NCBI RefSeq assembly: GCF_001667735.1
Contig: NZ_LZJN01000111.1
Coordinates: forward strand, 1-48,206
DNA length: 48,206 nucleotides
Source of the DNA: Mycobacterium sp. E183
GTDB lineage: Bacteria; Actinomycetota; Actinomycetes; Mycobacteriales; Mycobacteriaceae
Direction of reading: 5' to 3'
The notes under the pieces are model-generated. The model was not told the DNA's origin and searched no databases. It saw only the letters and a list, made by a program, of their open reading frames with translations. The stretch's first letter is position 1. The number at the start of each line of letters is the position of its first letter. This document shows positions 25,030 through 32,714 of this stretch, one piece after another. The translations under genes and the position numbers were made by a program.

Positions 25030-27069
25030 ATGCCTCTCGCCGTCGGAACGGTCATCGCCGGGTACCGTATCGAAGGTGTGCTCGGTTCCGGGGGGATGGG
25101 CACGGTGTACCTGGCCCGCCACCCGACACTGCCCCGCAGCGACGCGTTGAAGATCCTGTCCGCCGAGCTTTCCGTGGACCACCAGTTCAGGGTCCGCTTC
25201 ACCCGCGAGGCCGACCTGGCCGCCACCTTGAACCATCCGAACATCGTGCGCGTGTACAACCGCGGCGAAACCGACGACGGGCACCTGTGGATCGCCATGG
25301 AGTACGTCGAGGGAACCGCGGCCAACGACCTGGACCGCGCCAACCTCACCCCGGCCCGCATCGTGCGCATCGTCACCGACGTCGCCGCCGCACTCGACTA
25401 TGCGCACTCCCGGCGGGTGCTGCACCGCGACATCAAACCCGGAAACTTCCTGGTATCAGCGCCGGGCAGCGACCACGAACGAGTCTTGTTGGCCGACTTC
25501 GGGATTGCGCGCGCCCTCGACGACGCCACCACGTTGACCGCCACGGGCTCGATGGTCGGCACCGCCGCCTATGCCGCCCCGGAGACGATCGAGGGCCGGG
25601 CGGCCGACCCCCGCAGCGACATCTACTCGCTGGGGTGCGCCCTGTTTCGGCTGCTGACCAGCCGCACCCCCTACGAGGACAACTCGTTGTCGGCGATGTT
25701 GGCCGGACACCTGATGCGGCCCATTCCGCACCCCACCGACGTCAACCCCGCCCTGCCCCGCGAGATCGACGACGTGATCGCCCGGGCGCTGGCCAAGGAC
25801 CCCGCCGAGCGCTTCCAGACCGCCGGCGCACTGGCGGCTGCCACCGCCGCAGCGTTGACCGGCACCCCGGCGACGCGTCCCGGCCCCACCGGGCCACCGG
25901 CAAGCAACGCGATCAGTCCAACCAGCAACCCGACCAATCCAACGGTGACCTATCCACCGACCGCGCCCCCCGGGCTGGCGCCGGCGCCCGGGTGGCCCGC
26001 GTATGACCCGCGCGGAGCGGTCGGGGCCCCGCACCACGGCGCGCCCCCACAGTTTACCGGCATGCCGCCCTCGTTCGGCGGACCCGACTTGTCGCCGAAA
26101 GCCATGCGGCGCAAACGGACTCGTCTCGTCGTGGCCGCGATCGTTCTTGTCGCGGCGCTGGCCGCCGCCACCGTCGTGGGCATCCATCTGTTCGGCGGCA
26201 GCGGCGGCGGCCTGGGCCCCTATGAACCGCAAACGCTCGCAACCAAATTCGGCACCGTCAAGATCCAACACCGCCCGATGGCCGTCGCCGCGCTGGGGCC
26301 CGGCGATCCCGATGCCGTCCTGTCGCTGGGCGCTCAGCCCGTCCTGATGAACGCGGCCAACGCCACCGTTCCGAATTGGCTGCAACCACTGGTGCACTCA
26401 TCCCCGCCGGTCTTCGCCGCAGCCGACACCGCGGCGATCGCCGCCGCCAAGCCCGACCTGATCATCGACACCGGTGACATCGACCAACCCACCTATAACG
26501 CGCTGTCGGCCATCGCGCCCACTCTCGCCCAGCCCGCCGACAACACCGGAGACTGGACCTGGCAGGCGCAGCTGAATTGGATCGCCACCGCCCTCGGCCG
26601 CACGGGCACGGCCAAAACCCTTATCGACAAGGCGCAATCCGAACAGAACACCATCCGCTCCGAGCACGGCGCCTTCTCCGGGAAGTCCATCGTGGTGGTC
26701 AACTACACCGGCACCGCCACGACGGCCGCCGTGACCCCCTCTCCGCCGAGCGGCTACCTGGAGAGCATCGGCTTCACCTACAACGCCTATTACAAGCGCA
26801 GCCCCGGCGGTCCGGCGCAAGTCCCGTTCAACATCAACGACGCCGACTACATCGCCCAACGCAGCGACGTCATGCTCTTGCTCCGCACCGACCCCGCCGC
26901 CGGCGGCGGGGGATACGGTGGCCTGCCCGCCAGATACAGCAGTTTCGGCGGCACCCTGGTCATCGTCGACGACGCCGCCACCATCGCCGCCCTCAACTCC
27001 GGCGGCCCGGCCGCCACCACTTATCTCAACAGCGCGCTGGTCACCAAGCTCGCCAACCAGATCCGCTGA
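25030..27069 (+). CDS. Receptor Ser/Thr kinase with siderophore-binding-protein-like ectodomain
   Basis: This 679-residue membrane kinase has a complete kinase domain at about 7-275: glycine loop GSGGMG, Lys41 (ALKIL), HRDIKPGN with Asp134, DFG at 156-158, an activation loop with several Thr (TTLTATGSMVGT) and APE at 183-185. A Pro-rich juxtamembrane region (280-355) and one transmembrane helix (about 365-386) follow. The outer 280 residues resemble the periplasmic iron-siderophore binding proteins of the FecB/FhuD class (Peripl_BP_2). Matching features are GPGDPDAVLSLGAQPV, PDLIIDTGDIDQPTYNALSAIAPT and WQAQLNWIATALGRTGTAKTLI. The length also fits a whole binding protein. None of the eleven M. 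tuberculosis kinases has this architecture, as I recall. It ends an operon with two lipoproteins and lies 3.8 kb upstream of ESX-3. Ligand binding is inferred. Confidence 0.85.
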   Translation: MPLAVGTVIAGYRIEGVLGSGGMGTVYLARHPTLPRSDALKILSAELSVDHQFRVRFTREADLAATLNHPNIVRVYNRGETDDGHLWIAMEYVEGTAANDLDRANLTPARIVRIVTDVAAALDYAHSRRVLHRDIKPGNFLVSAPGSDHERVLLADFGIARALDDATTLTATGSMVGTAAYAAPETIEGRAADPRSDIYSLGCALFRLLTSRTPYEDNSLSAMLAGHLMRPIPHPTDVNPALPREIDDVIARALAKDPAERFQTAGALAAATAAALTGTPATRPGPTGPPASNAISPTSNPTNPTVTYPPTAPPGLAPAPGWPAYDPRGAVGAPHHGAPPQFTGMPPSFGGPDLSPKAMRRKRTRLVVAAIVLVAALAAATVVGIHLFGGSGGGLGPYEPQTLATKFGTVKIQHRPMAVAALGPGDPDAVLSLGAQPVLMNAANATVPNWLQPLVHSSPPVFAAADTAAIAAAKPDLIIDTGDIDQPTYNALSAIAPTLAQPADNTGDWTWQAQLNWIATALGRTGTAKTLIDKAQSEQNTIRSEHGAFSGKSIVVVNYTGTATTAAVTPSPPSGYLESIGFTYNAYYKRSPGGPAQVPFNINDADYIAQRSDVMLLLRTDPAAGGGGYGGLPARYSSFGGTLVIVDDAATIAALNSGGPAATTYLNSALVTKLANQIR

Positions 27070-27406
27070 CGATGCCGCTCAACGAGCCGCATCGATGGTT
27101 CAAGACCGTTGCCGTCGCTGCGGCGATCGCCTCGCTCCTCGTCACGTCGCAACCGCCGGCAGAGAGGACCGGCCGCCGCCGATTCGCTCGGTGTATGCCC
27201 CGTGCCCACCCTCGTCGTCACGGATCCGCACGCGGTGATGTGCTGTGCGCTGTGCCCCGTCACCTGTGCGCGATGCGGGGCTGCGATGTGAGGAGGGAGT
27301 CGAACCCCCTGCACTGCCCTTCGTGCGCCAGGAGAGACCGGACTTGGCCCGCCGGCCAGGGCTCGTGCGCGCCTCCGCGACGCCTACCTGCTACACCCCG
27401 GCTCCC
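27070..27406. other. Gap after the kinase with a possible gene remnant
   Basis: An ATG at 27072, 2 bases after the kinase stop, opens MPLNEPHRWFKTVAVAAAIASLLV, which looks like the start of a signal peptide. The frame then loses any protein-like character, and the other frames stop soon. It may be the remnant of a fourth operon gene. A T-loop-like GGTTCGACTCC occurs on the minus strand around 27294-27306, but no tRNA cloverleaf can be folded around it. Nothing else was identified. Confidence 0.35.
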
Positions 27407-27877
27407 TTACTCCAACAGGTCTACCTCCCAGTTCGATCGCTGGATCCGCACGTCGAGCTCGCGAAGCTCGCGGGCCACCTGATCAGCCTGGGCGCGCACA
27501 TCGGCAACGGTCAAGGCGGACAACATCTTTAGCTCGGACCGCAGTTGACGAGAGTAGCCCTGCTGGGAGCTCCCGGCAGCAGCGTCCGCTGCGCTTTTGA
27601 GGACATGGTGACGCCAGCGCAGAGCGTCGCGGCGCGCCAACGCGTCGGTCAGCGTGCCGTCCGCGCCGATCGTCGTCGCCGCGTTCGTGCGATTGATCCG
27701 CCGGATCAAAACCTCGTACTCGCCCAGCACGCCCTCGACCTCGGCGAGCAACGCCGCCGCGTCTTCGGCGGGTTCTTCGCCCTCCTGATAGCGGGCACTG
27801 CTCACGATGCGTGTGCGCAACTGTTCGATACGCCGCAGCGCATCGGCCCGCAGTGACAACGCCTCGGCCAACTTCAC
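27407..27877 (-). CDS. DIP1984-family-like helical protein
   Basis: This 156-residue, highly charged, mostly helical protein begins MKLAEALSLRADALRRIEQLR and contains LIRRINRTNAATTIGADGTLTDAL. This pattern is that of the DIP1984 (septicolysin-like) family of bacteria, whose function is unclear. The heptad-like spacing through the chain suggests a coiled coil. The start is a GTG at 27877 with GGAGGGGG about 8 bases upstream. It faces the kinase operon and is divergent from the methyltransferase gene. It is probably unrelated in function to either neighbour. Confidence 0.72.
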   Translation of the reverse strand: MKLAEALSLRADALRRIEQLRTRIVSSARYQEGEEPAEDAAALLAEVEGVLGEYEVLIRRINRTNAATTIGADGTLTDALARRDALRWRHHVLKSAADAAAGSSQQGYSRQLRSELKMLSALTVADVRAQADQVARELRELDVRIQRSNWEVDLLE

Positions 27878-28012
27878 AATGTTCCCCCTCCGGTGGGCGG
27901 CGCAACCGCCTAACCAGGATAGGTCCGAGAAAGGCTGCTTAGCTGCCTCCGCCGACCCCGCGGCCGGCCACTGACCGGCCGCCGGTCGCCGACCGCCGGT
28001 ACTGTCGAATTC

Positions 28013-28909
28013 GTGCGTAGTGAAGGCGATACCTGGGACATCACAACAAGTGTCGGTTCGACGGCCTTATTCGTGGCGACCGCCCGAGCGCTCGAGGCGC
28101 AGAAGCCGGACCCGCTGGCCGTCGACCCTTATGCGGAGCTGTTCTGCCGCGCCGTGGGCGGGTGGGCGGCCGACGTGCTCGACGGCGAGCTCCCCGACCA
28201 CCAGCTGAAGACTCCGGACTGGGGCGCGCATTTCGTCGACTTCCAGGGCGCCCGCACCAAATACTTCGACGAGTACTTCCGCCGCGCCGCCGGCGCGGGC
28301 GTGCGCCAGGTGGTCATCCTGGCGGCCGGACTGGACTCGCGCGCCTACCGGCTGGACTGGCCCGCCGGGACGGCGATCTTCGAGCTGGACCAACCGCAGG
28401 TCCTCGACTTCAAGCGTGAGGTGCTCTCCGGGCACGGCGCCCAACCCAAGGCCGAGCGGCGCGAGATCGCGGTGGACCTGCGCGACGACTGGCCGCAGGC
28501 CCTGCGCGACAGCGGCTTTGATCCCGCCAGGCCGTCGGCGTGGATAGCCGAAGGCTTGCTCATCTACCTCCCGGCCGCCGCGGAGGAGCAGCTGTTCACC
28601 GGCATCGACAACTTGGCCGCCGCCGGCAGCCACGTCGCGGTCGAGGACGGCGCGCCGCTCGACCAGGACGACTTCGAGGCCAAACGCGAGGCGGAACGCG
28701 CCGACGGTGCCGAGCGTCCGTTCTATCAGTTGGTCTACAACGAGCGGATCGCACCGGCCACGGAGTGGTTCGGTGACCGGGGCTGGACCGCCGTCGGCAC
28801 CCCGCTTGCCGAGTTCCTGGCCCAGAACGGCAGGCCGGTGCCCGGGCCCGACACGGATGCCGGGTCGATGGTCTCGCGTAACACGCTGGTGAGCGCCGTC
28901 AAGGGCTGA
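28013..28909 (+). CDS. SAM-dependent methyltransferase (Rv0281-like, LCM family)
   Basis: This 298-residue protein is very close to what I recall of Rv0281 of M. tuberculosis. It belongs to the large mycobacterial family of putative leucine-carboxyl-methyltransferase-like enzymes. Diagnostic stretches are [31 protein letters not shown], the SAM-binding [27 protein letters not shown] and [11 protein letters not shown]. Substrates of this family are unknown, though polyketide or lipid precursors have been suggested. The start is a GTG at 28013. In M. tuberculosis it directly precedes eccA3; here a second PPE gene has been placed between them. Confidence 0.88.
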   Translation: MRSEGDTWDITTSVGSTALFVATARALEAQKPDPLAVDPYAELFCRAVGGWAADVLDGELPDHQLKTPDWGAHFVDFQGARTKYFDEYFRRAAGAGVRQVVILAAGLDSRAYRLDWPAGTAIFELDQPQVLDFKREVLSGHGAQPKAERREIAVDLRDDWPQALRDSGFDPARPSAWIAEGLLIYLPAAAEEQLFTGIDNLAAAGSHVAVEDGAPLDQDDFEAKREAERADGAERPFYQLVYNERIAPATEWFGDRGWTAVGTPLAEFLAQNGRPVPGPDTDAGSMVSRNTLVSAVKG

Positions 28910-29055
28910 CCCGACCCCCGGGCTTTTCATGTGTTCTCGATGAGTTGATCCCGCGCGGGAACTTTCGCGTGCCCGCCCCCGACTAATACCGGGCTGATCG
29001 GTGTGCCGCCCAACAGCCCGGGCGGCACGGTCTCAGCCCGGCGAGGAGTCGCGGG

Positions 29056-30534
29056 ATGACCGCACCGGTGTGGATGGCGCTGCCCCCGGAGGTCCATTCG
29101 GCCCAGCTGAGCAGTGGCCCCGGCGCGGCCGGCCTACTGGCCGCCGCGGCCGCGTGGAGTTCACTGAGCACCACGTACGCCTCGACGGCGGACGAGCTCT
29201 CCGCGACCCTGGCCGCCGCGCAGGCCGGCGCCTGGGAGGGACCCACCGCCGAGCAGTACGCGGCCGCCCACGCGCCCTACCTCGCCTGGTTGATGGGGGC
29301 CAGCGCCAACAGTGCGGCGACCGCCGCCCGCCACGAGACCGCGGCGACGGCCTACACCGTGGCGCTGGCCGCGATGCCGACGCTGCCCGAGCTGGCGGCC
29401 AACCACACCGTTCACGGCGTGTTGGTGGCGACGAACTTCTTCGGCATCAACACCATCCCGATCGCGGTCAACGAGGCCGACTACGCGCGGATGTGGGTCC
29501 AGGCGGCCACCACGATGTCCACCTACCAGGCGGTCTCCACCGCCGCGGTGGCTTCGGCGCCGCAAACGGGGCCCGCGCCACAAATCGTGCAGGCCGCCGA
29601 CAGCGGCCAAGACAGTGACGACGACGGAATCATCGACAACGACGGCGGCAACCCGTACCAGCTCAGCTGGTGGATCAACCGATTCACGGAGGTTTTCCAG
29701 ACCATAGCCAGAGATTTGGCGGAGTTTCGCACGGACCCGGCCGACGCCTTAGAGGATCTGCTACAAGACATTTTCGGGCCCGCCGGACTCATCGCTGACG
29801 AGTTCACCCACGTGGGCGAGGCCCTTCAGGCGTTCCCACAGCTCGCCGCCGTGCCGTTCATCGTGCCGGGTGGATTTGCGGGGGGCATAGCCGGCTTGAG
29901 TCTGATGGCCGGAATCCAGCCTGCCCCAGTTCCCGTCGCTGCGCCGGCTCCGATGGCGCCGGCACCCGATGCGCCAGTCGTCAGCCGCGCTCCGGTTGTA
30001 GCGAGCGCTGCCCCGGCCACGGCGCCGGCACCGTCTTCGCCCCCGACCTCGGCCCCGGCACCCGCGCCGGCCTCGGCGCCGGCACCCGCGGCCCCACCGT
30101 CGCCACCCCCCGCCGGCGTCGAAGGCGCCGCGTTCCCATACCTGGTCGGCGGGCCGACCGCGGGTTTCGGTTCGGGAACCAGTGCCGGCGTGCCGCGCAA
30201 GGCGCCGGAGCCCGATTCCGCGGCGGCCACGGCGGCGGCCGCGGCATCGGCGCGGGAGCAGCGGCGGGCGCGTCGCCGCCGGCAGGCGGGCCTGCAAGAT
30301 CGCTACCGCGGCTACGAGTTCATGGATCTGGACCCCGATGGCGAGCCCGAGGATCCGGCGGCGCCGGCCAGCTCCTCGCTCGCATCGGATCGGGGCGCCG
30401 GAGCCCTGGGTTTCGCCGGAACCGCGAGCAAGGGTTCCGCCCGGGCGGCGACCGGGCTGGCGACGCTCACCGGCGATGACTTCGGCGGTGGGCCCGTGCT
30501 GCCCCTGCTGCCCGGCTCCTGGGAGGGGGACTAG
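29056..30534 (+). CDS. PPE-PPW family protein upstream of ESX-3
   Basis: This 492-residue PPE protein opens with MTAPVWMALPPEVHSAQLSSGPG and contains [20 protein letters not shown] and [20 protein letters not shown]. An Ala/Pro low-complexity linker (about 295-355) follows. The C-terminus shows the PPW pattern GFAGTASKG and PLLPGSWEGD. It is a paralogue of the proteins encoded at 16425 and 38580, most like the first. Such proteins are exported by ESX systems, usually with a PE partner and EspG. GAGGAG lies 10-15 bases before the ATG. No Zur-like box is seen in front of it; the metal boxes lie after it, before eccA3. It is probably a duplicate of the PPE3-type gene. Confidence 0.88.
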   Translation: MTAPVWMALPPEVHSAQLSSGPGAAGLLAAAAAWSSLSTTYASTADELSATLAAAQAGAWEGPTAEQYAAAHAPYLAWLMGASANSAATAARHETAATAYTVALAAMPTLPELAANHTVHGVLVATNFFGINTIPIAVNEADYARMWVQAATTMSTYQAVSTAAVASAPQTGPAPQIVQAADSGQDSDDDGIIDNDGGNPYQLSWWINRFTEVFQTIARDLAEFRTDPADALEDLLQDIFGPAGLIADEFTHVGEALQAFPQLAAVPFIVPGGFAGGIAGLSLMAGIQPAPVPVAAPAPMAPAPDAPVVSRAPVVASAAPATAPAPSSPPTSAPAPAPASAPAPAAPPSPPPAGVEGAAFPYLVGGPTAGFGSGTSAGVPRKAPEPDSAAATAAAAASAREQRRARRRRQAGLQDRYRGYEFMDLDPDGEPEDPAAPASSSLASDRGAGALGFAGTASKGSARAATGLATLTGDDFGGGPVLPLLPGSWEGD

Positions 30535-30606
30535 CGGCGCGCACGCCGCGGGCCGGAACTTTTCGGGCTTGCCGGACGACTATTGGCTGCGTTCTCGGAT
30601 TGCTAA

Positions 30607-30621
30607 TGAAAATGATTTTCG
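30607..30621. promoter_or_regulatory. Zur-like box upstream of eccA3
   Basis: TGAAAATGATTTTCG differs from the inverted-repeat Zur consensus TGAAAATNATTTTCA at only the last base. ESX-3 of M. tuberculosis is known to be repressed by Zur with zinc. The box lies about 225 bases before the start codon, so the promoter it controls is probably well upstream of eccA3. Confidence 0.85.
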
Positions 30622-30782
30622 ATAAGCTCGGGCCGCTCGGCGGGGCCGGTGGTGGCCCGCCGATCCGTCGGAGCCGGGGGAACGGACCGAAAATGCGGAC
30701 GGGAGTGCGCCTGAACTCCCTCATTCGCGGTGATGAGCTGGGAGTGCTGTGGTGAGTCGGACGGGCCCTCGCGCCTCGACAC

Positions 30783-30801
30783 TTAGCTTATGCAATGCTA
30801 A
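30783..30801. promoter_or_regulatory. IdeR-like box 1 (symmetric)
   Basis: TTAGCTTATGCAATGCTAA has matching 5-bp ends (TTAGC and GCTAA) and agrees with the IdeR consensus TTAGGTTAGGCTAACCTAA at 14 of 19 positions. It sits 11 bases upstream of the second box. Confidence 0.6.
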
Positions 30802-30812
30802 CTTCAGGCGGG

Positions 30813-30831
30813 TTAGGTTAGGGGAGGCTAC
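30813..30831. promoter_or_regulatory. IdeR-like box 2 at the eccA3 start
   Basis: TTAGGTTAGG at the left is a perfect half of the IdeR consensus. The right half (GGAGGCTAC) is weak, giving 14 of 19 positions in total. IdeR with iron represses ESX-3 in M. tuberculosis, and adjacent paired boxes are common at IdeR-controlled promoters. Confidence 0.75.
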
Positions 30832-30845
30832 ACAAATGGAGAGAC

Positions 30846-32714
30846 GTGGCCGTGGAACTCGGTGACACCGGCGTGCTCGCCGCTCAGCCCGTCAATTCAC
30901 GTGCGGATGCCAGGGTTGATGGCGACGTCGTCAGCCGGTTCGCCACGTGCTGCCGCGCGCTCGGCATCTCGGTCTACCAGCGCCAGCGCCCGGCCGACCT
31001 GACCGCCGCCCGCTCCGGCTTCACCGCGCTGACCCGGGTCGCCCACGACCAGTGCGACGCCTGGACGGGCCTCGCCGCCGCCGGCGATGTGTCCCTGCGG
31101 GTGCTGGAGGCGGTGTCGCGCACCGCGAGCACGGCCGGGGTGTTGCAGCGGAAGGTGGATCTGGCGCCGGGCGAACTGGGCTTCCGCTATGACACCGGGC
31201 TGTACCTGCAGTTCCGCGCCGCCACCCCAGACGATTTCCACCTCGCCCACGCGGCGGGCCTGGCGTCGACCGGGGATGCGGCGCGGCTCGCCGAAGCCGA
31301 CCAGATCGTCACCGGCCTGACCGCGCGCCGCCCGAGCTGGCGCGAGGCCCGCTGGGTCGCCGTCGTCCTCAACTACCGCGCCGAGCGCTGGTCGGACGTC
31401 GTCAAGTTGCTGACGCCGGTCGTGAACGACGCCGGGCTCGACGAGGCGTTCGCGCACGCGGCCAGGATCGCCCTGGGGACCGCGCTGGCGCGGCTGGGCA
31501 TGTTCGCCCCGGCGCTGTCGTACCTGGAGGAGCCCGACGGTCCGGTCGCGGTCGCGGCGGTCGACGGGGCGCTGGCCAAGGCGCTGGTGTTGCGGGCGCA
31601 CGTCGACGAGGAGTCGGCGAGCGAAGTGCTCCAGGATCTGTACGCGGCCCAACCGGAAAACGAACAGATCGAACAGGCCCTGTTGGACACCAGCTTTGGG
31701 ATCGCGACCACCACCGCGGCGCGGATCGAAGCGCGCACCGACCCCTGGGACCCGGACACCGAGCCCAGCGCGGAGGACTTCGTCGATCCCGCGGCCCACG
31801 AGCGCAAGGCCGTGTTGCTGCACGAGGCCGAAGTCCAGCTGGCCGAGTTCATCGGCCTCGACGAGGTCAAGAACCAGGTGTCGCGGCTGAAGAGCTCGGT
31901 CGCCATGGAGCTGGTGCGCAAGCAGCGCGGCCTCGCTGTCGCACAGCGCGCCCACCACCTCGTGTTCGCCGGGCCGCCCGGCACCGGTAAGACCACGATC
32001 GCCCGCGTGGTCGCCAAGATCTATTGCGGCCTCGGGCTTTTGAAGCGGGAAAACATCCGCGAGGTGCACCGCGCCGACCTGATCGGCCAGCACATCGGCG
32101 AGACCGAAGCCAAGACCAACGCGATCATCGACAGCGCACTCGACGGGGTGCTGTTCCTCGACGAGGCCTACGCCCTGGTGGCCACCGGCGCGAAGAACGA
32201 CTTCGGGCTGGTCGCCATCGACACCCTGCTGGCACGGATGGAGAACGACCGCGACCGGCTGGTGGTGATCATCGCGGGATACCGGGCCGATCTGGACAAG
32301 TTCCTGGACACCAACGAGGGTCTGCGTTCCCGATTCACCCGCAACATCGACTTCCCTTCGTACGCACCGTCGGAACTCGTCGAGATCGCGAACAAGATGG
32401 CCGAGCAGCGCGACAGCGTCTTCGAACAGGCCGCGCTCGACCACATGGAGGCGTTGTTCACCAAGCTGGCCACCGAGTCGACGCCCGACGCCAACGGAAT
32501 CTCGCGGCGCAACCTGGACATCGCCGGTAACGGTCGATTCGTCCGCAACATCGTCGAACGCTCCGAGGAGGAGCGCGAATTCCGGCTCGACCATTCGGAG
32601 CACGCGGGCACCGGGGAATTCAGTGACGAGGAGCTGATGACGATCACCGACCAAGACGTCGAGAATTCGGTGGAGCCGTTGTTGCGCGGACTCGGGCTGT
32701 CGGTGCCGGCATGA
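30846..32714 (+). CDS. eccA3: ESX-3 AAA+ ATPase EccA3
   Basis: This 622-residue cytosolic ATPase of the CbbX/EccA family is thought to help remodel or release PE/PPE-EspG and Esx substrates. The N-terminal half (about 1-280) is a TPR-like helical domain. The AAA+ domain follows with Walker A GPPGTGKT (376-383) and Walker B VLFLDEA (about 434-440), an Arg-rich sensor region (LRSRFTRNIDFPSY) and a C-terminal lid. The GTG at 30846 is used. A second GTG two codons later has better spacing from GGAGAGA and may be the true start. The stop overlaps the eccB3 start (ATGA). Two IdeR-like boxes and a Zur-like box lie upstream, so it is the first gene of the metal-repressed ESX-3 operon. Confidence 0.95.
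   Translation: MAVELGDTGVLAAQPVNSRADARVDGDVVSRFATCCRALGISVYQRQRPADLTAARSGFTALTRVAHDQCDAWTGLAAAGDVSLRVLEAVSRTASTAGVLQRKVDLAPGELGFRYDTGLYLQFRAATPDDFHLAHAAGLASTGDAARLAEADQIVTGLTARRPSWREARWVAVVLNYRAERWSDVVKLLTPVVNDAGLDEAFAHAARIALGTALARLGMFAPALSYLEEPDGPVAVAAVDGALAKALVLRAHVDEESASEVLQDLYAAQPENEQIEQALLDTSFGIATTTAARIEARTDPWDPDTEPSAEDFVDPAAHERKAVLLHEAEVQLAEFIGLDEVKNQVSRLKSSVAMELVRKQRGLAVAQRAHHLVFAGPPGTGKTTIARVVAKIYCGLGLLKRENIREVHRADLIGQHIGETEAKTNAIIDSALDGVLFLDEAYALVATGAKNDFGLVAIDTLLARMENDRDRLVVIIAGYRADLDKFLDTNEGLRSRFTRNIDFPSYAPSELVEIANKMAEQRDSVFEQAALDHMEALFTKLATESTPDANGISRRNLDIAGNGRFVRNIVERSEEEREFRLDHSEHAGTGEFSDEELMTITDQDVENSVEPLLRGLGLSVPA

Larger units (their letters stand above)
30535..30845. other. 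ESX-3 regulatory region
   Basis: This 311-base gap precedes eccA3 and contains, in order, a Zur-like box and two IdeR-like boxes, annotated separately. No coding frame is supported. The last IdeR-like box lies 14 bases before the start codon used here. Confidence 0.7.

Noticed and set aside
27280..27420. tRNA-like signal on the minus strand (GGTTCGACTCC near 27294-27306)
   Set aside because: The T-arm can be drawn with one wobble pair, but no matching acceptor stem, anticodon arm or D-arm was found for standard, long-variable-arm or selenocysteine tRNAs.
30897..32654. 585-residue open frame antisense to eccA3, with similar long frames antisense to eccC3, eccD3 and mycP3
   Set aside because: These exist only because of codon bias in the sense genes, which carry intact motifs.
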